A DNA stretch of 64,000 bases from Streptomyces sp. YS415 (GCF_023544665.1 NZ_JAMJFL010000010.1:186001-250000); one strand, 5' to 3'; counted from the first letter of the stretch, positions 34,904 to 43,752 are shown. Notes: generated by a model from the sequence alone, not told the origin. Numbers and translations are program-made.

Positions 34904-35739
34904 AGCTCGCGACCATCCGCACCGGCGGCACGACGAAGGCCGTACGCCTCGACGGAGACGCGCTTGTCGACCTCGGGTTCTCCGACGTGGGCGCTCTGCT
35001 CGGCCAGGACGGCTGGCGGGACCTGGCCGCGACGGCGACCGGGACCGCGTACCCCCTCGACGGCGCCGACTTCGCGCCCGTGGTCCCGGCCCCCTCGAAG
35101 GTGGTCTGCGTCGGCCTCAACTACCGGCGCCACATCCAGGAGATGGGACGGGACCTGCCCGAACATCCGACGCTGTTCGCGAAGTTCGCGGACTGCCTGA
35201 TCGGCGCCCACGACGACATCGTGCGCCCGGCGGAGACCGGGAAGTTCGACTGGGAGGCCGAACTCGCCGTCGTGATCGGCACACCCGCGCGCCGCGCCCG
35301 GGGCGCCGAGGCCGAGGCCGCCGTCGCCGGGTTCACCGTGCTGAACGACATCACCTGCCGGGACTGGCAGTTCCGCACCCGCGAATGGCTCCAGGGCAAG
35401 ACGTGGGACTCCTCCACCCCCGTCGGCCCCTTCCTGGTCACCCCGGACGAACTGCCCGGCGGGGTCCGCCCCGCGCTGGACGTGACCTTGCGGGTGGACG
35501 GCGAGCTCATGCAGTCCGACTCCACCGGCGACCTGCTGTTCGACCCCGTCGACCTGGTCGAGTACATCTCCACCGTCGTCCGCCTCAACCCCGGCGACCT
35601 CATCGCCACCGGCACCCCCGGCGGCGTCGGCCACGCCCGCAGGCCCGAGCGCTACCTCCTCGGCGGCGAAACCGTCGTCACCGAGATCCAGGGCATCGGC
35701 CGCCTGGAGAACCGGGTCGTCGAGGAGAAGTCCGCCTGA
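34900..35739 (+). CDS. Fumarylacetoacetate-hydrolase-family enzyme, probable fumarylpyruvate hydrolase
   Basis: This 279-residue FAH-fold protein has VCVGLNYRRHIQEMGRDLPEHPTLFAKF and FDWEAELAVVIG (metal-ligand Glu residues), then GFTVLNDITCRDWQF, KTWDSSTPVGPFLVTPDEL and PGDLIATGTPGGVGHAR. From its place between gentisate dioxygenase and maleylpyruvate isomerase it should split fumarylpyruvate into fumarate and pyruvate, the last step. Start and stop both overlap neighbours (ATGA and TGATG), so the three genes are translationally coupled. Confidence 0.9.
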   Translation: MKLATIRTGGTTKAVRLDGDALVDLGFSDVGALLGQDGWRDLAATATGTAYPLDGADFAPVVPAPSKVVCVGLNYRRHIQEMGRDLPEHPTLFAKFADCLIGAHDDIVRPAETGKFDWEAELAVVIGTPARRARGAEAEAAVAGFTVLNDITCRDWQFRTREWLQGKTWDSSTPVGPFLVTPDELPGGVRPALDVTLRVDGELMQSDSTGDLLFDPVDLVEYISTVVRLNPGDLIATGTPGGVGHARRPERYLLGGETVVTEIQGIGRLENRVVEEKSA

Positions 35740-36413
35740 TGCCCCGCACCCTCGACGACGCCCGCCGCTGGACGCGGCTCGGCACCGAGCTGTTTCTCGG
35801 GGCAGTGGGCACCGGGTCCGACGAGCCGAGCGCCCTGCCCGGCTGGTCCCGCGCGCACCTGGTCGCCCATGTGGCGGCCAACGCCGACGCGCTCGGCAAC
35901 CTCGTGCACTGGGCCGCCACCGGCGACCCCACCCCGATGTACGCCTCGCCCGAGGAACGCGCCCAGGGCATCGAGCGGGGCCGCGCCCTGCCCGCCGCCG
36001 AACTCGCCGCCTGGCTGCGGCACTCCGCGGACGCCCTGGACAAGGGGATGGCCGCGCTCGGCGAGGGGGAGTGGCGGGCGCGGGTCGTCACCGCGCAGGG
36101 CCGGACCGTACCGGCCGCCGAGGTGCCCTGGCTGCGGGCCCGCGAGGTCTGCGTGCACGCCGTCGACCTGGCGACCACCGTCACCTTCGCGGATCTCCCG
36201 GACGACTTCCTCCTGGCCCTGTGCGACGACGTCGTGGCCAAGCGGTCCGCGGCGCCGGGCCCGGCCGTCACCCTGCGGACGCCGACCGCCGCCTGGGACC
36301 TGCCGGGCGAGGGCGAACTCCGCCTGGTCACGGGCGAGTTGGCCGACCTGGCCGCCTACCTGACCGGCAGGGGCACCTGCCCCGGGGCCCCGGTGCTGGG
36401 CCCCTGGCTCTGA
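35739..36413 (+). CDS. Mycothiol-dependent maleylpyruvate isomerase
   Basis: This 224-residue DinB/MDMPI-type protein has the N-terminal helical bundle with metal-binding His in LPGWSRAHLVAHVAANADALGNLVHWA and the second conserved segment WLRAREVCVHAVDLATTVTFADLP. The C-terminal MDMPI domain (about 150-224) includes LVTGELADLAAYLTGRG. It should isomerise maleylpyruvate to fumarylpyruvate using mycothiol, as in Corynebacterium. The ATG overlaps the upstream stop (TGATG). Confidence 0.9.
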   Translation: MPRTLDDARRWTRLGTELFLGAVGTGSDEPSALPGWSRAHLVAHVAANADALGNLVHWAATGDPTPMYASPEERAQGIERGRALPAAELAAWLRHSADALDKGMAALGEGEWRARVVTAQGRTVPAAEVPWLRAREVCVHAVDLATTVTFADLPDDFLLALCDDVVAKRSAAPGPAVTLRTPTAAWDLPGEGELRLVTGELADLAAYLTGRGTCPGAPVLGPWL

Positions 36414-36444
36414 GCGCCGCCGCCCGCGACCGAAGGAGCAGATC

Positions 36445-37713
36445 ATGAACCCTCCCTGCGACCCCGACGTCCTGGTCGTCGGCGGTGGTATCGGCGGCCT
36501 CGGTGCCGCCTTCGCCCTGGCCCGCCGGGGACTGCGGGTGCGCGTCCTGGAACGCGCCAAGGAGTTCGGCGAGGTGGGCGCGGGCCTCCAGCTCGCACCC
36601 AACTGCACCCGGATCCTCGCCGAGTACGGCCTGCTGGAGGAGGCAAGGACGCTCGGTGTCCTCCCCGAGCACATGGTGATGCGCGACGCGCTCGACTCCC
36701 GGGAGCTCACCCGGCTGGACCTGCGAGACCTCGAACGCCGTTACGGCTACCCGTACTTGGTCATCCACCGCAGCGATCTGCACGGCATCCTCCTGCGCGC
36801 CTGCGCACGCGCCGGTGTCGAGCTGCTGACCGACCGGACCGTCACCGGCTACGAGAACACCCCTGGCGGGGCCCGCGTCGTGCTGGAGGACGGCAGGACC
36901 GAGTCCGCCCCGCTGGTCGTCGCGGCCGACGGCCTGCACTCCACGGCCCGCCGTCTGCTGGTCGGCGACGACGTCGTCAGCTCCCACTACGTCGCCTACC
37001 GCGCCGCCGTCCCCATCGAGCAGGTCCGGGAGAACGGCATCGCGGAGAAGGACGTCACCGTCCATGTCGGCCCCCGCTGCCACTTCGTCCAGTACGCCCT
37101 GCGCGGCGGCGACATGTTCAACCAGGTCGCCGTCTTCGAGTCGCCCAAGGCCCTGGCCGGACACGCCGACTGGGGCACCCCCGACGAGCTGGACACGGCC
37201 TTCGAGGCCACCTGCGACACGGTGCGCCAGGGCATTCCGCTGATGTGGCGGGACCGCTGGTGGCAGATGCTCGACCGCGACCCCGTGGACACCTGGGTGC
37301 ACGGCCGGATCGTCCTGCTCGGCGACGCCGCCCATCCGCCGCTCCAGTACATGGCGCAGGGCGCGATCATGGCGATCGAGGACGGCTGGGTACTGGCCGA
37401 GCACCATGCCCGCCAACAGGACTGGGACACGGCCCTCATGGCCTACGAGGCGGTGCGCGTGGAGCACTGCCACCGGGTGCAGACCACCGCCCGTGCCTGG
37501 GGCGAGCTGTGGCACCTCGACGGCGAGCCCCGGCGCCGGCGCAACGCGATCATGCGGGCGCGGGACACCTACGACTACTCCTTCACCGACTGGGTGTACG
37601 GCCCCACCGCGCTCACCCCGGACGAGGTGCCCCCCATGTTCACCCCGATCCCGCTGTCTCCGGCTCCCGCCGAGACGTCCGTCGGCGGGCCCCGGACGGT
37701 CCCGGATCCGTGA
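36445..37713 (+). CDS. FAD-dependent 3-hydroxybenzoate 6-hydroxylase
   Basis: This 422-residue class A flavin monooxygenase has the FAD motif VVGGGIGGLGAAFALARRG (about 12-30), the VGAGLQLAPNCTRIL segment, a DG motif VVAADGLHSTARRLLVG and the GD motif GRIVLLGDAAHPPLQYMAQGAIMAIEDG. Sequence and context match 3-hydroxybenzoate 6-hydroxylase, which makes gentisate with NADH and O2 and so feeds the ring-cleavage genes upstream. Salicylate 5-hydroxylation is less likely, because that usually needs a Rieske system. Begins 31 bp after the isomerase with GAAGGAG. Confidence 0.88.
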   Translation: MNPPCDPDVLVVGGGIGGLGAAFALARRGLRVRVLERAKEFGEVGAGLQLAPNCTRILAEYGLLEEARTLGVLPEHMVMRDALDSRELTRLDLRDLERRYGYPYLVIHRSDLHGILLRACARAGVELLTDRTVTGYENTPGGARVVLEDGRTESAPLVVAADGLHSTARRLLVGDDVVSSHYVAYRAAVPIEQVRENGIAEKDVTVHVGPRCHFVQYALRGGDMFNQVAVFESPKALAGHADWGTPDELDTAFEATCDTVRQGIPLMWRDRWWQMLDRDPVDTWVHGRIVLLGDAAHPPLQYMAQGAIMAIEDGWVLAEHHARQQDWDTALMAYEAVRVEHCHRVQTTARAWGELWHLDGEPRRRRNAIMRARDTYDYSFTDWVYGPTALTPDEVPPMFTPIPLSPAPAETSVGGPRTVPDP

Positions 37714-37824
37714 TGCGCAGCTCCTCGGGTCCGCCACGGGCCGGGCCGATTCCGGCGTGCCAGAATGGATACGACCGTCTCCGGACCCGTCGTCCCCCCC
37801 CGTACCGCCCTACCGAGGTTCCCC

Positions 37825-38472
37825 GTGACCAAGCCCGTGGCCCGCGTGCCGCAGCGACGCAACGCGCGGTCCAACCGGGCGCGCATCCTGGCCACCGCCC
37901 GGCGGGAGCTCGGCCGCAACCCGGACATCACCCTGGAGGAACTGGCGCGGGCCTCCGGGGTCGTACGGCGGACGCTCTTCGGTCACTTCCCCGGACGCCC
38001 GGCGCTGCTGGAGGCGCTCGCCGAGGAGGCGTCCGAGACGCTGCGCGCCGCGCTGGCCGAGGCGGTCAGGCCCGCCGAGCCGGCCGAACGGGCGCTCGCG
38101 CACTTCGTCCTCGCCATGTGGCCGGTGGGCGACCGCTACCGGATGCTGCTGGCGCTCGCCCGGCGCGACCTCGGCATCGAGCGCGTCACGGAGATCCTGT
38201 CCCCGGCCCGCTCCGAGGTCACCGCCATCCTGGACCGAGGGCAGCGGGACGGCGTCTTCCACACCCATCTGCCGGCCGCCGTCCTGAGCGCCGGTCTCGA
38301 GGCCATGCACGTCGCGCTGCTGGAGGAGGTCAACTCCGGGGCGCTGCAGGACGACGGGGCGAGAACCGCCCTCGCCACGCTGATCGCGGCGGGGGTGCCC
38401 CAGGAGCGGGCGAGCAGGGTGGTCGCCGAGATCGCGCCGACGGCGGTCCGCACGGCCGGCGCGGGCGACTGA
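37825..38472 (+). CDS. TetR-family regulator
   Basis: This 215-residue protein has an N-terminal TetR helix-turn-helix (NRARILATARRELGRNPDITLEELARASGVVRRTLFGHFPGRPALLEALAEEA, about 15-67) and an all-helical ligand domain. The GTG start follows GAGG. It lies downstream of the gentisate operon on the same strand, and a convergent MFS pump gene ends about 400 bp further on. It could regulate the pump or act elsewhere. No palindrome was found close upstream. Confidence 0.87.
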   Translation: MTKPVARVPQRRNARSNRARILATARRELGRNPDITLEELARASGVVRRTLFGHFPGRPALLEALAEEASETLRAALAEAVRPAEPAERALAHFVLAMWPVGDRYRMLLALARRDLGIERVTEILSPARSEVTAILDRGQRDGVFHTHLPAAVLSAGLEAMHVALLEEVNSGALQDDGARTALATLIAAGVPQERASRVVAEIAPTAVRTAGAGD

Positions 38473-38591
38473 GCCGTCCCTGCCGTACGGGCCCGCCAGG
38501 GGTGCCCCGTACGGCTCAGGCCGACGCGCCCGTGCTGCGGCGGGGTGGTCGACTGGGCCCGACCCTGTACCGCCCTGTGAGGGAGCGCACC

Positions 38592-38888
38592 ATGTCCGTC
38601 GTCATCGTTTTCGAACTGCCGGGGATGACTCAGGCGCAGTACGAGCAGTGCGTGGAGCGGCTGACCGGACGCCCCGGCCCGATGACGAGCACCTCGGACT
38701 GGCCGGTGGCCGGAATCGTCTCGCACGTCGCCGCACCCACCTCCGACGGCTGGCTCGTGGTCGACGTATGGGAGTCCGAGGAGGCGTTCCGGGAGTTCGG
38801 CGAGACCGTCGTGCCCATCCTCCAGGACCTCGGCGTCCCCGACGCGCAGCCGCGGATCTACCCGGTGCTCAACGCGGTGACCGGCTAG
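38592..38888 (+). CDS. Small dimeric alpha/beta-barrel-like protein
   Basis: This 98-residue soluble protein has the beta-alpha-beta pattern of dimeric alpha+beta barrel (antibiotic monooxygenase-like) domains: SVVIVFELPGMTQAQYEQCVERL, then GIVSHVAAPTSDGWLVVDVWESEEAFREFGETVVPIL. It lacks residues I could call catalytic. The ATG follows GGGAG. Its 3' end overlaps the convergent MFS gene by 20 bp. Function unknown. Confidence 0.75.
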   Translation: MSVVIVFELPGMTQAQYEQCVERLTGRPGPMTSTSDWPVAGIVSHVAAPTSDGWLVVDVWESEEAFREFGETVVPILQDLGVPDAQPRIYPVLNAVTG

Positions 38889-40485
38889 CGCTCACGCGCT
38901 CCTCCTGCGGCTCGGGCGACTGCTCCCGGTGCTGCTTCAGGGCGCGGTGGCCGGGCAGGACGAGGAGGACGAGCACGGCACCGGCGGCCATGACGATGCC
39001 GCCGACGAGGCTGGTGTACGCCACCGCGTGGGCGAACGACTCGTGCACCGCGTCGACCAGGGCCTGGGCCTGCTGCACGCCGCCGTCCGGGCTCTTGGCG
39101 ATCTTCTCGGCGACGGCGAGGCCGCCGCCCGCGGATTCCTGGGCGGTGTGCAGGGCCTCGGCCGGCAACTGTCCGCCGGCCAGGTCGGTCAGCCTGTCCT
39201 TGTAGGACGTGCTCAGCAGCGAGCCCAGCAGCGCGATGCCGAGGGAGCCGCCGAGTTCCAGCGAGGTGTCGTTGGCGCCGCCGCCGACGCCCAGCTCCGA
39301 CTCGGGGAAGGAGCCCATGATCGTGTCGGTGGCGGGGGAGACGCTGAGGCCGATGGCGAAACCGAGCAGCAGCAGGGTGGGCAGGAAGGCGGAGTACCCC
39401 GAGTCGGCGTCGATCAGGGTGAGCAGCGTGACGGCCGCCGCGCCGAGCACCATCCCGGTCCCGACCATGGCCTTCACCCCGAGCCTGGGCGACAGCCTGC
39501 CGGTGACGGCGGCGCCGACGAACACGGCCCCCGCCAGCGGTGTCAGCCGGACCCCGGTCTCCAGGGCGTCGTAGCCGAGGACGAACTGCAGGTACTGGGT
39601 GGCGTAGTAGATCGAGCCGAAGGTGCCGAAGAAGAAGAACAGCACCGCGATCATCGAGCCGCTGAACGGCCGTTGCTGGAACTTGCGCACGTCCAGCATC
39701 GGGTGCGGATGGCGCAGTTCCCACACCACGAACGCGAGCAGGCCGACGGCGGCGACCACGGCCGCGGTGACCGGTCCGGCGCCCCAGCCGAAGTGCGGGC
39801 CCTCGATGATCGCGTAGACGAGCGCGGCGACGGAGACGATGGAGAGCAGGCCGCCGACGTAGTCGATCCGGCCCATGCCCTGCGCCTTGGACGGCGGGAC
39901 GAGGACGAGCGCGCCGACCACGCCGACGAGGACTATGGGCACGTTGATCAGGAACGTCGAGCCCCAGGCATGGTCCTCCAGGAGCCGGCCGGCCAGCAGC
40001 GGGCCCGCGGCGATGGCGAGTCCGGAGGTGGCGGTCCAGGCGGTGATGGCCCGCACCCGCTCGCCCCTGGGGAAGATGGCGACCAGCAGCGAGAGCGTGG
40101 CCGGCATGACGACGGCGGCGCCGACACCCATGATGGCGCGGGCCGCGATGACCAGGCCGGTCTCGTCGACCACGCTGCCCATCACCGACCCGCCCGCGAA
40201 GATCAACAGCCCGGCGACGAGCGCGCCGCGCCGGCTGTACTTGTCGCCCAGGGCGCCCAGGACCAGCATCAGCGCGGCGTACGGGACGGTGTAGCCGTCG
40301 ATGACCCACTGCAGGTCACTGCTGGACAGCCCGAGGTCCCTCGTCATGTCGGGCGCGGCCACGATCAGCGAGGTGTTCGCCATGACGACGACCAGCAGGC
40401 TGAGGCAGAGCACGAGCAGGGCCCACCAGCGGCGGGGGTAGGGGCCGGGCATTTTCTCGACGGGGGTGTTCGCGAAGAGCGGCAT
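38869..40485 (-). CDS. DHA2-family MFS multidrug efflux transporter
   Basis: This 538-residue protein with 14 predicted membrane helices is of the EmrB/QacA type. Motifs: VVMANTSLIVAAPDMTRDLGLSSSDLQWVIDGYTVPYAALMLVLGALGDKYSRRGALVAGL (motif A with GDKYSRR), ARAIMGVGAAVVMPATLSLLVAIFPRGERVRAITAW and GLAIAAGPLLAGRLLE (motif C). It would expel amphipathic drugs in exchange for protons. The cytoplasmic tail is short and charged. The 260-bp upstream region has repeated ATTGCTCA boxes but no intact regulator gene. Confidence 0.9.
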   Translation of the reverse strand: MPLFANTPVEKMPGPYPRRWWALLVLCLSLLVVVMANTSLIVAAPDMTRDLGLSSSDLQWVIDGYTVPYAALMLVLGALGDKYSRRGALVAGLLIFAGGSVMGSVVDETGLVIAARAIMGVGAAVVMPATLSLLVAIFPRGERVRAITAWTATSGLAIAAGPLLAGRLLEDHAWGSTFLINVPIVLVGVVGALVLVPPSKAQGMGRIDYVGGLLSIVSVAALVYAIIEGPHFGWGAGPVTAAVVAAVGLLAFVVWELRHPHPMLDVRKFQQRPFSGSMIAVLFFFFGTFGSIYYATQYLQFVLGYDALETGVRLTPLAGAVFVGAAVTGRLSPRLGVKAMVGTGMVLGAAAVTLLTLIDADSGYSAFLPTLLLLGFAIGLSVSPATDTIMGSFPESELGVGGGANDTSLELGGSLGIALLGSLLSTSYKDRLTDLAGGQLPAEALHTAQESAGGGLAVAEKIAKSPDGGVQQAQALVDAVHESFAHAVAYTSLVGGIVMAAGAVLVLLVLPGHRALKQHREQSPEPQEERVSASRSPR

Positions 40486-40550
40486 GGAACGTCCTGAGAT
40501 TCAGGGAGGGGCGGAAGGCATGGATGCGCCTACGGCACGGTGGCAGCTAA

Positions 40551-40586
40551 TTGCTCACTCATGTGCAGATTAGGTTATTGCTCATA
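40551..40586. promoter_or_regulatory. Direct ATTGCTCA repeats upstream of the MFS pump
   Basis: ATTGCTCA occurs twice about 28 bp apart in a locally AT-rich stretch just upstream of the pump start. Such islands in this genome tend to be regulator sites. No regulator assignment is possible. Confidence 0.35.
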
Positions 40587-40745
40587 GGCGTGCAAGTAAT
40601 GGGGGTGCCGTCGGGTGTGCAGGCAAGGGGGCGCCGTCGCAGACCCGGCGCCGCCGACGCGGTCACCGCCTCCGCCTCCGCCCGGCGGCACGCTCGACGG
40701 CGACCGCCGGGTCTTCGACCTGCTCCGGGCGTGGAGGAGTACCGG

Positions 40746-41174
40746 CTAGGGGCGGGCGTAGGGCCGGGTCATGATCTCCATGTTGTGGCCGTCCGGGTCG
40801 TCGAAGTAGGCGCCGCGGCCGCCGAACAGGCGGTTGATCCGGCCGGGGTCGGTGTGACCGGGGTCGGCGTAGTAGGTGACCCCGACGGTCTCCAGGCGGG
40901 CGATCATGCCGTCGAACTGCTCGTCGGGCACGAGGAACGCGTAGTGCTGCGGCTGGATCGGCTCGATACGCATCTCGTAGTAGTCGAGCGTGACGCCGTT
41001 GCCGAGGTCGACGGGGAGGAACGGCCCGAACGGGGCGCAGACCTCGAGGCCCAGGATGGCGGCAAGGAACTCGGCGGACAGCTGTCGGTCGGTGGCGTAG
41101 ACGGCGGTGTGGTTCAACTGGACGGATTTCGTCGGCAGTTCGGGAGTGCGCGGGTGCTGCTGTTCGTTCGGCAT
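40746..41174 (-). CDS. VOC-superfamily (glyoxalase/bleomycin-resistance-like) protein
   Basis: This 142-residue protein has the two beta-alpha-beta-beta-beta units of vicinal oxygen chelate proteins: QLNHTAVYATDRQLSAEFLAAILGLEV, then QHYAFLVPDEQFDGMIARLETVGVTYYADP and GGRGAYFDDPDGHNMEIMTRPY. Candidate metal ligands are His22-type, His in QHYAF and Glu in NMEIM. It may be a dioxygenase, lyase or drug-binding protein. The open frame continues further upstream but MPNEQQH is the natural start. Confidence 0.85.
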   Translation of the reverse strand: MPNEQQHPRTPELPTKSVQLNHTAVYATDRQLSAEFLAAILGLEVCAPFGPFLPVDLGNGVTLDYYEMRIEPIQPQHYAFLVPDEQFDGMIARLETVGVTYYADPGHTDPGRINRLFGGRGAYFDDPDGHNMEIMTRPYARP

Positions 41175-41423
41175 GTGTGGTGTGTGTCTCCGGGTCTCGG
41201 TATCCGCTGGGGACCGGCGCCGCGTGCGGGCGCCTACGGGAGGACGCGGAGGGGAGGGCGGGGCTCTGGCCCGCCTCGGGTTCACGCCGAGGCCGGGAAG
41301 CTCACTCGTGCATGGCCCATGGCCGACCCGGCAGTCACCCGAAGGACCTTAGTGATCGTCACGGGACGGTGCAACGCAGTTTCCGCTGCCCCGGCTCCGG
41401 TATGGGGGAGAGGGCGAGAAGAC

Positions 41424-42089
41424 GTGGATGTGTACGAGGCCGTGGACAGCCGCCGGGCTGTACGGGCATTCAGCGCTGAGCCGGTACGCCGAGAGGTGCT
41501 GGAGCGAGTGCTTACGGCGGCGACCCGGGCCCCGTCCAGCGGGAACCTCCAGCCGTGGCACCTGTACGTCGTCACCGGCGACCCCCTGGCCGAGCTGAAG
41601 CGCCGCGCGACGGCCAGGGCCCAGGCCGGTAACCCGGGTGACGAGCGGGAGTACCCGATGTATCCGGCGGGACTGGCCTCGCCGTATCTGGACCGCTTCT
41701 CCGCCGCGGCTGCCCAGCGGTACGCGGCGCTGGGCATCGAGCGCGACGACCCCGACCGGCCCCGGAAGATCGCCGCTCTGAACTCGGAGGCGTTCGGGGC
41801 GCCGGTCGTCCTGTTCTGCTACCTCGACCGGGCGATGGGGCCGGGACAGTGGGGGGACGCGGGGATGTACCTCCAGACGGTCATGCTGCTGCTGAGGGCG
41901 GAAGCGCTGCACAGCTGCCCCCAGGTGATGTGGACGATGTACCGCAGGACCGTGAGCCAGGCGGTCGGGGCGGACGACGGTCTCGTGCTCTTCTGCGGGG
42001 TCGCGGTGGGATTCGAGAAGCACGGCGTGCCGGCGCTGCGCACGGGGCGCGCGGAGATGACGGAGACGGTGAGCTTCATCGGCATGTGA
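41424..42089 (+). CDS. Nitroreductase-family FMN oxidoreductase
   Basis: This 221-residue flavoenzyme has the FMN-binding opening AVDSRRAVRAFSAEPVRREVLERVLTAATRAPSSGNLQPWHLYVV, and a second FMN segment GQWGDAGMYLQTVMLLLRAEALHSCPQ. It likely reduces nitro or quinone compounds with NAD(P)H. A GTG start after GGGCGAGAAG is chosen. The much longer open frame reaching back to 40551 is antisense to the VOC gene and is rejected. Convergent with the sigma-factor gene. Confidence 0.87.
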   Translation: MDVYEAVDSRRAVRAFSAEPVRREVLERVLTAATRAPSSGNLQPWHLYVVTGDPLAELKRRATARAQAGNPGDEREYPMYPAGLASPYLDRFSAAAAQRYAALGIERDDPDRPRKIAALNSEAFGAPVVLFCYLDRAMGPGQWGDAGMYLQTVMLLLRAEALHSCPQVMWTMYRRTVSQAVGADDGLVLFCGVAVGFEKHGVPALRTGRAEMTETVSFIGM

Positions 42090-42127
42090 CCGCCCGAGCG
42101 CCCGCCCTTCCGGCAGGCGCAACGTCC

Positions 42128-43036
42128 TCAGTACGTGCTCACGCGGCGCCGCAGCTCCGTCTCCCGCCCCATCCGCGCCAGCTTCTCCGGGTTGCGGACC
42201 GCGTACAGGCCCGTGATGAGGCCCTCGTCGATGCGCACCGCCAGCACCGTGTCGACCTCCCCGCGAAGGCGCAGGACCAGCGCGGGGGAGCCGTTGACCT
42301 GGGCCGCCTCCAGCGGGGCCACCGAGGCCAGCCGGGACGCGGCCAGGAGCGCCGCCACGCTCCCGGCGCCCACGATCGGCGACAGCGCGGCCCGGGCGAC
42401 CCCGCCGCCGTCGCCCAGGAACACGACATCCGGCGCGAGGATGTCGAGCAGGCCTTGCAAGTCGCCTGTCTCGACAGCGCGTCGGAAGGCACCGAGCGCG
42501 GCCTCGGACTCCGCCGCCGAGACCTCCCCGCGGGGACGGCGCGCGGCGACATGCGACCGGGCCCGGTGGGCGATCTGCCGTACTGCCCCCGGCTTCTTCT
42601 CCACGGCTTCGGCGATCTCGTCGTAGTCGAGCGCGAACACCTCGCGCAGCACGAACACCGCCCGCTCGGTCGGCGTGAGCGTTTCCAGCACCAGCAGCAT
42701 CGCCATCGAGACGCTGTCGGCCAGCTCCACGTCCTCCGCCACGTCCGGCGCCGTCAGCAGCGGCTCGGGCAGCCAGGGGCCGACGTAGGTCTCCTTGCGG
42801 CGCTCCAGGGTGCGCAGCCGGATCAGCGCCTGGCGGGTGGCGATCCGTACGAGGTACGCGCGCTGATTCTGTACGGCGTCCAGGTCGACGCCCGCCCAGC
42901 GCAGCCAGGTCTCCTGGAGAACGTCCTCGGCGTCGGCGGCCGAGCCGAGCAGTTCGTAGGCCACGGTGAAGAGCAGATTGCGGTGCGCGACGAATGCCTT
43001 CGTGGCAAAGTCGCCCGCCTGTGCCGTGCCTGCCAT
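42128..43036 (-). CDS. ECF RNA polymerase sigma factor, SigJ/ECF41-like with SnoaL-like C-terminal domain
   Basis: This protein of about 302 residues has region 2 FVAHRNLLFTVAYELLGSAADAEDVLQETWLRW and region 4 TPTERAVFVLREVFALDYDEIAEAVEKKPGAVRQIAHRAR, then a C-terminal SnoaL/NTF2-like domain of about 110 residues. The family marks WLPEPL between the regions and DGGGV plus NPEKL in the C-terminal domain are all visible; that extension modulates sigma activity in ECF41 in place of an anti-sigma factor. ECF41 genes usually sit beside an oxidoreductase (COE) target gene. Here the convergent neighbour is a nitroreductase. The start position carries a one-base uncertainty. Confidence 0.9.
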   Translation of the reverse strand: MAGTAQAGDFATKAFVAHRNLLFTVAYELLGSAADAEDVLQETWLRWAGVDLDAVQNQRAYLVRIATRQALIRLRTLERRKETYVGPWLPEPLLTAPDVAEDVELADSVSMAMLLVLETLTPTERAVFVLREVFALDYDEIAEAVEKKPGAVRQIAHRARSHVAARRPRGEVSAAESEAALGAFRRAVETGDLQGLLDILAPDVVFLGDGGGVARAALSPIVGAGSVAALLAASRLASVAPLEAAQVNGSPALVLRLRGEVDTVLAVRIDEGLITGLYAVRNPEKLARMGRETELRRRVSTY

Positions 43037-43149
43037 GCGTGGTCCCCTCCGCTGTCGACTGCGTCCCCCACAGGACACCGGGCACGGCTGTTCTGTGACA
43101 TCGGGAGGCTGCGCGGTCCGTCATCCGGGCCCGGGTCAGGTGCTGTCCG

Positions 43150-43674
43150 TCAGGGCAGGAACTCCCAGAAAGGGCCCTCAGGCGCGAAGTTGCGCGAGCA
43201 CAGGGTCACGTCCCTGCCCTTGAGGTAGGCCAGGAACCAGTCGCTGAACGTCATCTCGTAGAGCGTCCACGCCGGACTGTCGAACTCCTGCACCACGACG
43301 CGCCAGGCCGAGGACGGCTGCTCGGGAACGGCGAGGAAGATCGCTTCCCCCGTCGTGGCCGACGCCACCGGTATCAGCTCACCGGGCGCTCCGCCTACCG
43401 GGCTGGGCAGGAACTCGGCCATGTCCTCCTCGGCCCACAGGGCGAGGTCGTCCTTGATGCCGGCTCCGAGACTGTGCAGAAGATGACCGGCGGGATGGGT
43501 CAGGTACAGCTGGTTGTTGATCTGGACCGACCCGTAGGCGTCCACGATCTCGCGGAAGTCGGCGGGGAATTCGGTCTCGAGTTCCCGCTCGAGCGTGGTC
43601 CACGGAGCCGGGTCGGACCAGTTGAACCGGGGTGCGCCCAGCAGGGCGGTGATCTCTGGAAGTGTCGCCACCAT
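43150..43674 (-). CDS. SMI1/KNR4 (SUKH) domain protein
   Basis: This 174-residue protein has the SUKH pattern: LERELETEFPADFREIVDAYGSVQINNQLYLTHP near residues 30-62, then a beta-rich core (GELIPVASATTGEAIFLAVPE, WRVVVQEFDSPAWTLYEMTFSDWFLAYL). SUKH proteins often serve as immunity proteins of polymorphic toxins, but no toxin gene is next to it, so it may be an orphan or act in another role. The start MVATLPEI is taken; the long upstream open frame is antisense to the GNAT gene. Confidence 0.82.
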   Translation of the reverse strand: MVATLPEITALLGAPRFNWSDPAPWTTLERELETEFPADFREIVDAYGSVQINNQLYLTHPAGHLLHSLGAGIKDDLALWAEEDMAEFLPSPVGGAPGELIPVASATTGEAIFLAVPEQPSSAWRVVVQEFDSPAWTLYEMTFSDWFLAYLKGRDVTLCSRNFAPEGPFWEFLP

Positions 43675-43752
43675 GATCACGGTACCGGAGGGGGTCGGGC
43701 CCGCCCGAAAACGGTTCGTCCGTCGCGCTGAGCACTGGCACAGTAACGCTCC

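Noticed and set aside
40551..41423. N-terminal extension of the nitroreductase open frame
   Set aside because: It is antisense to the VOC gene and has no domain; the nitroreductase motif begins right at 41424.
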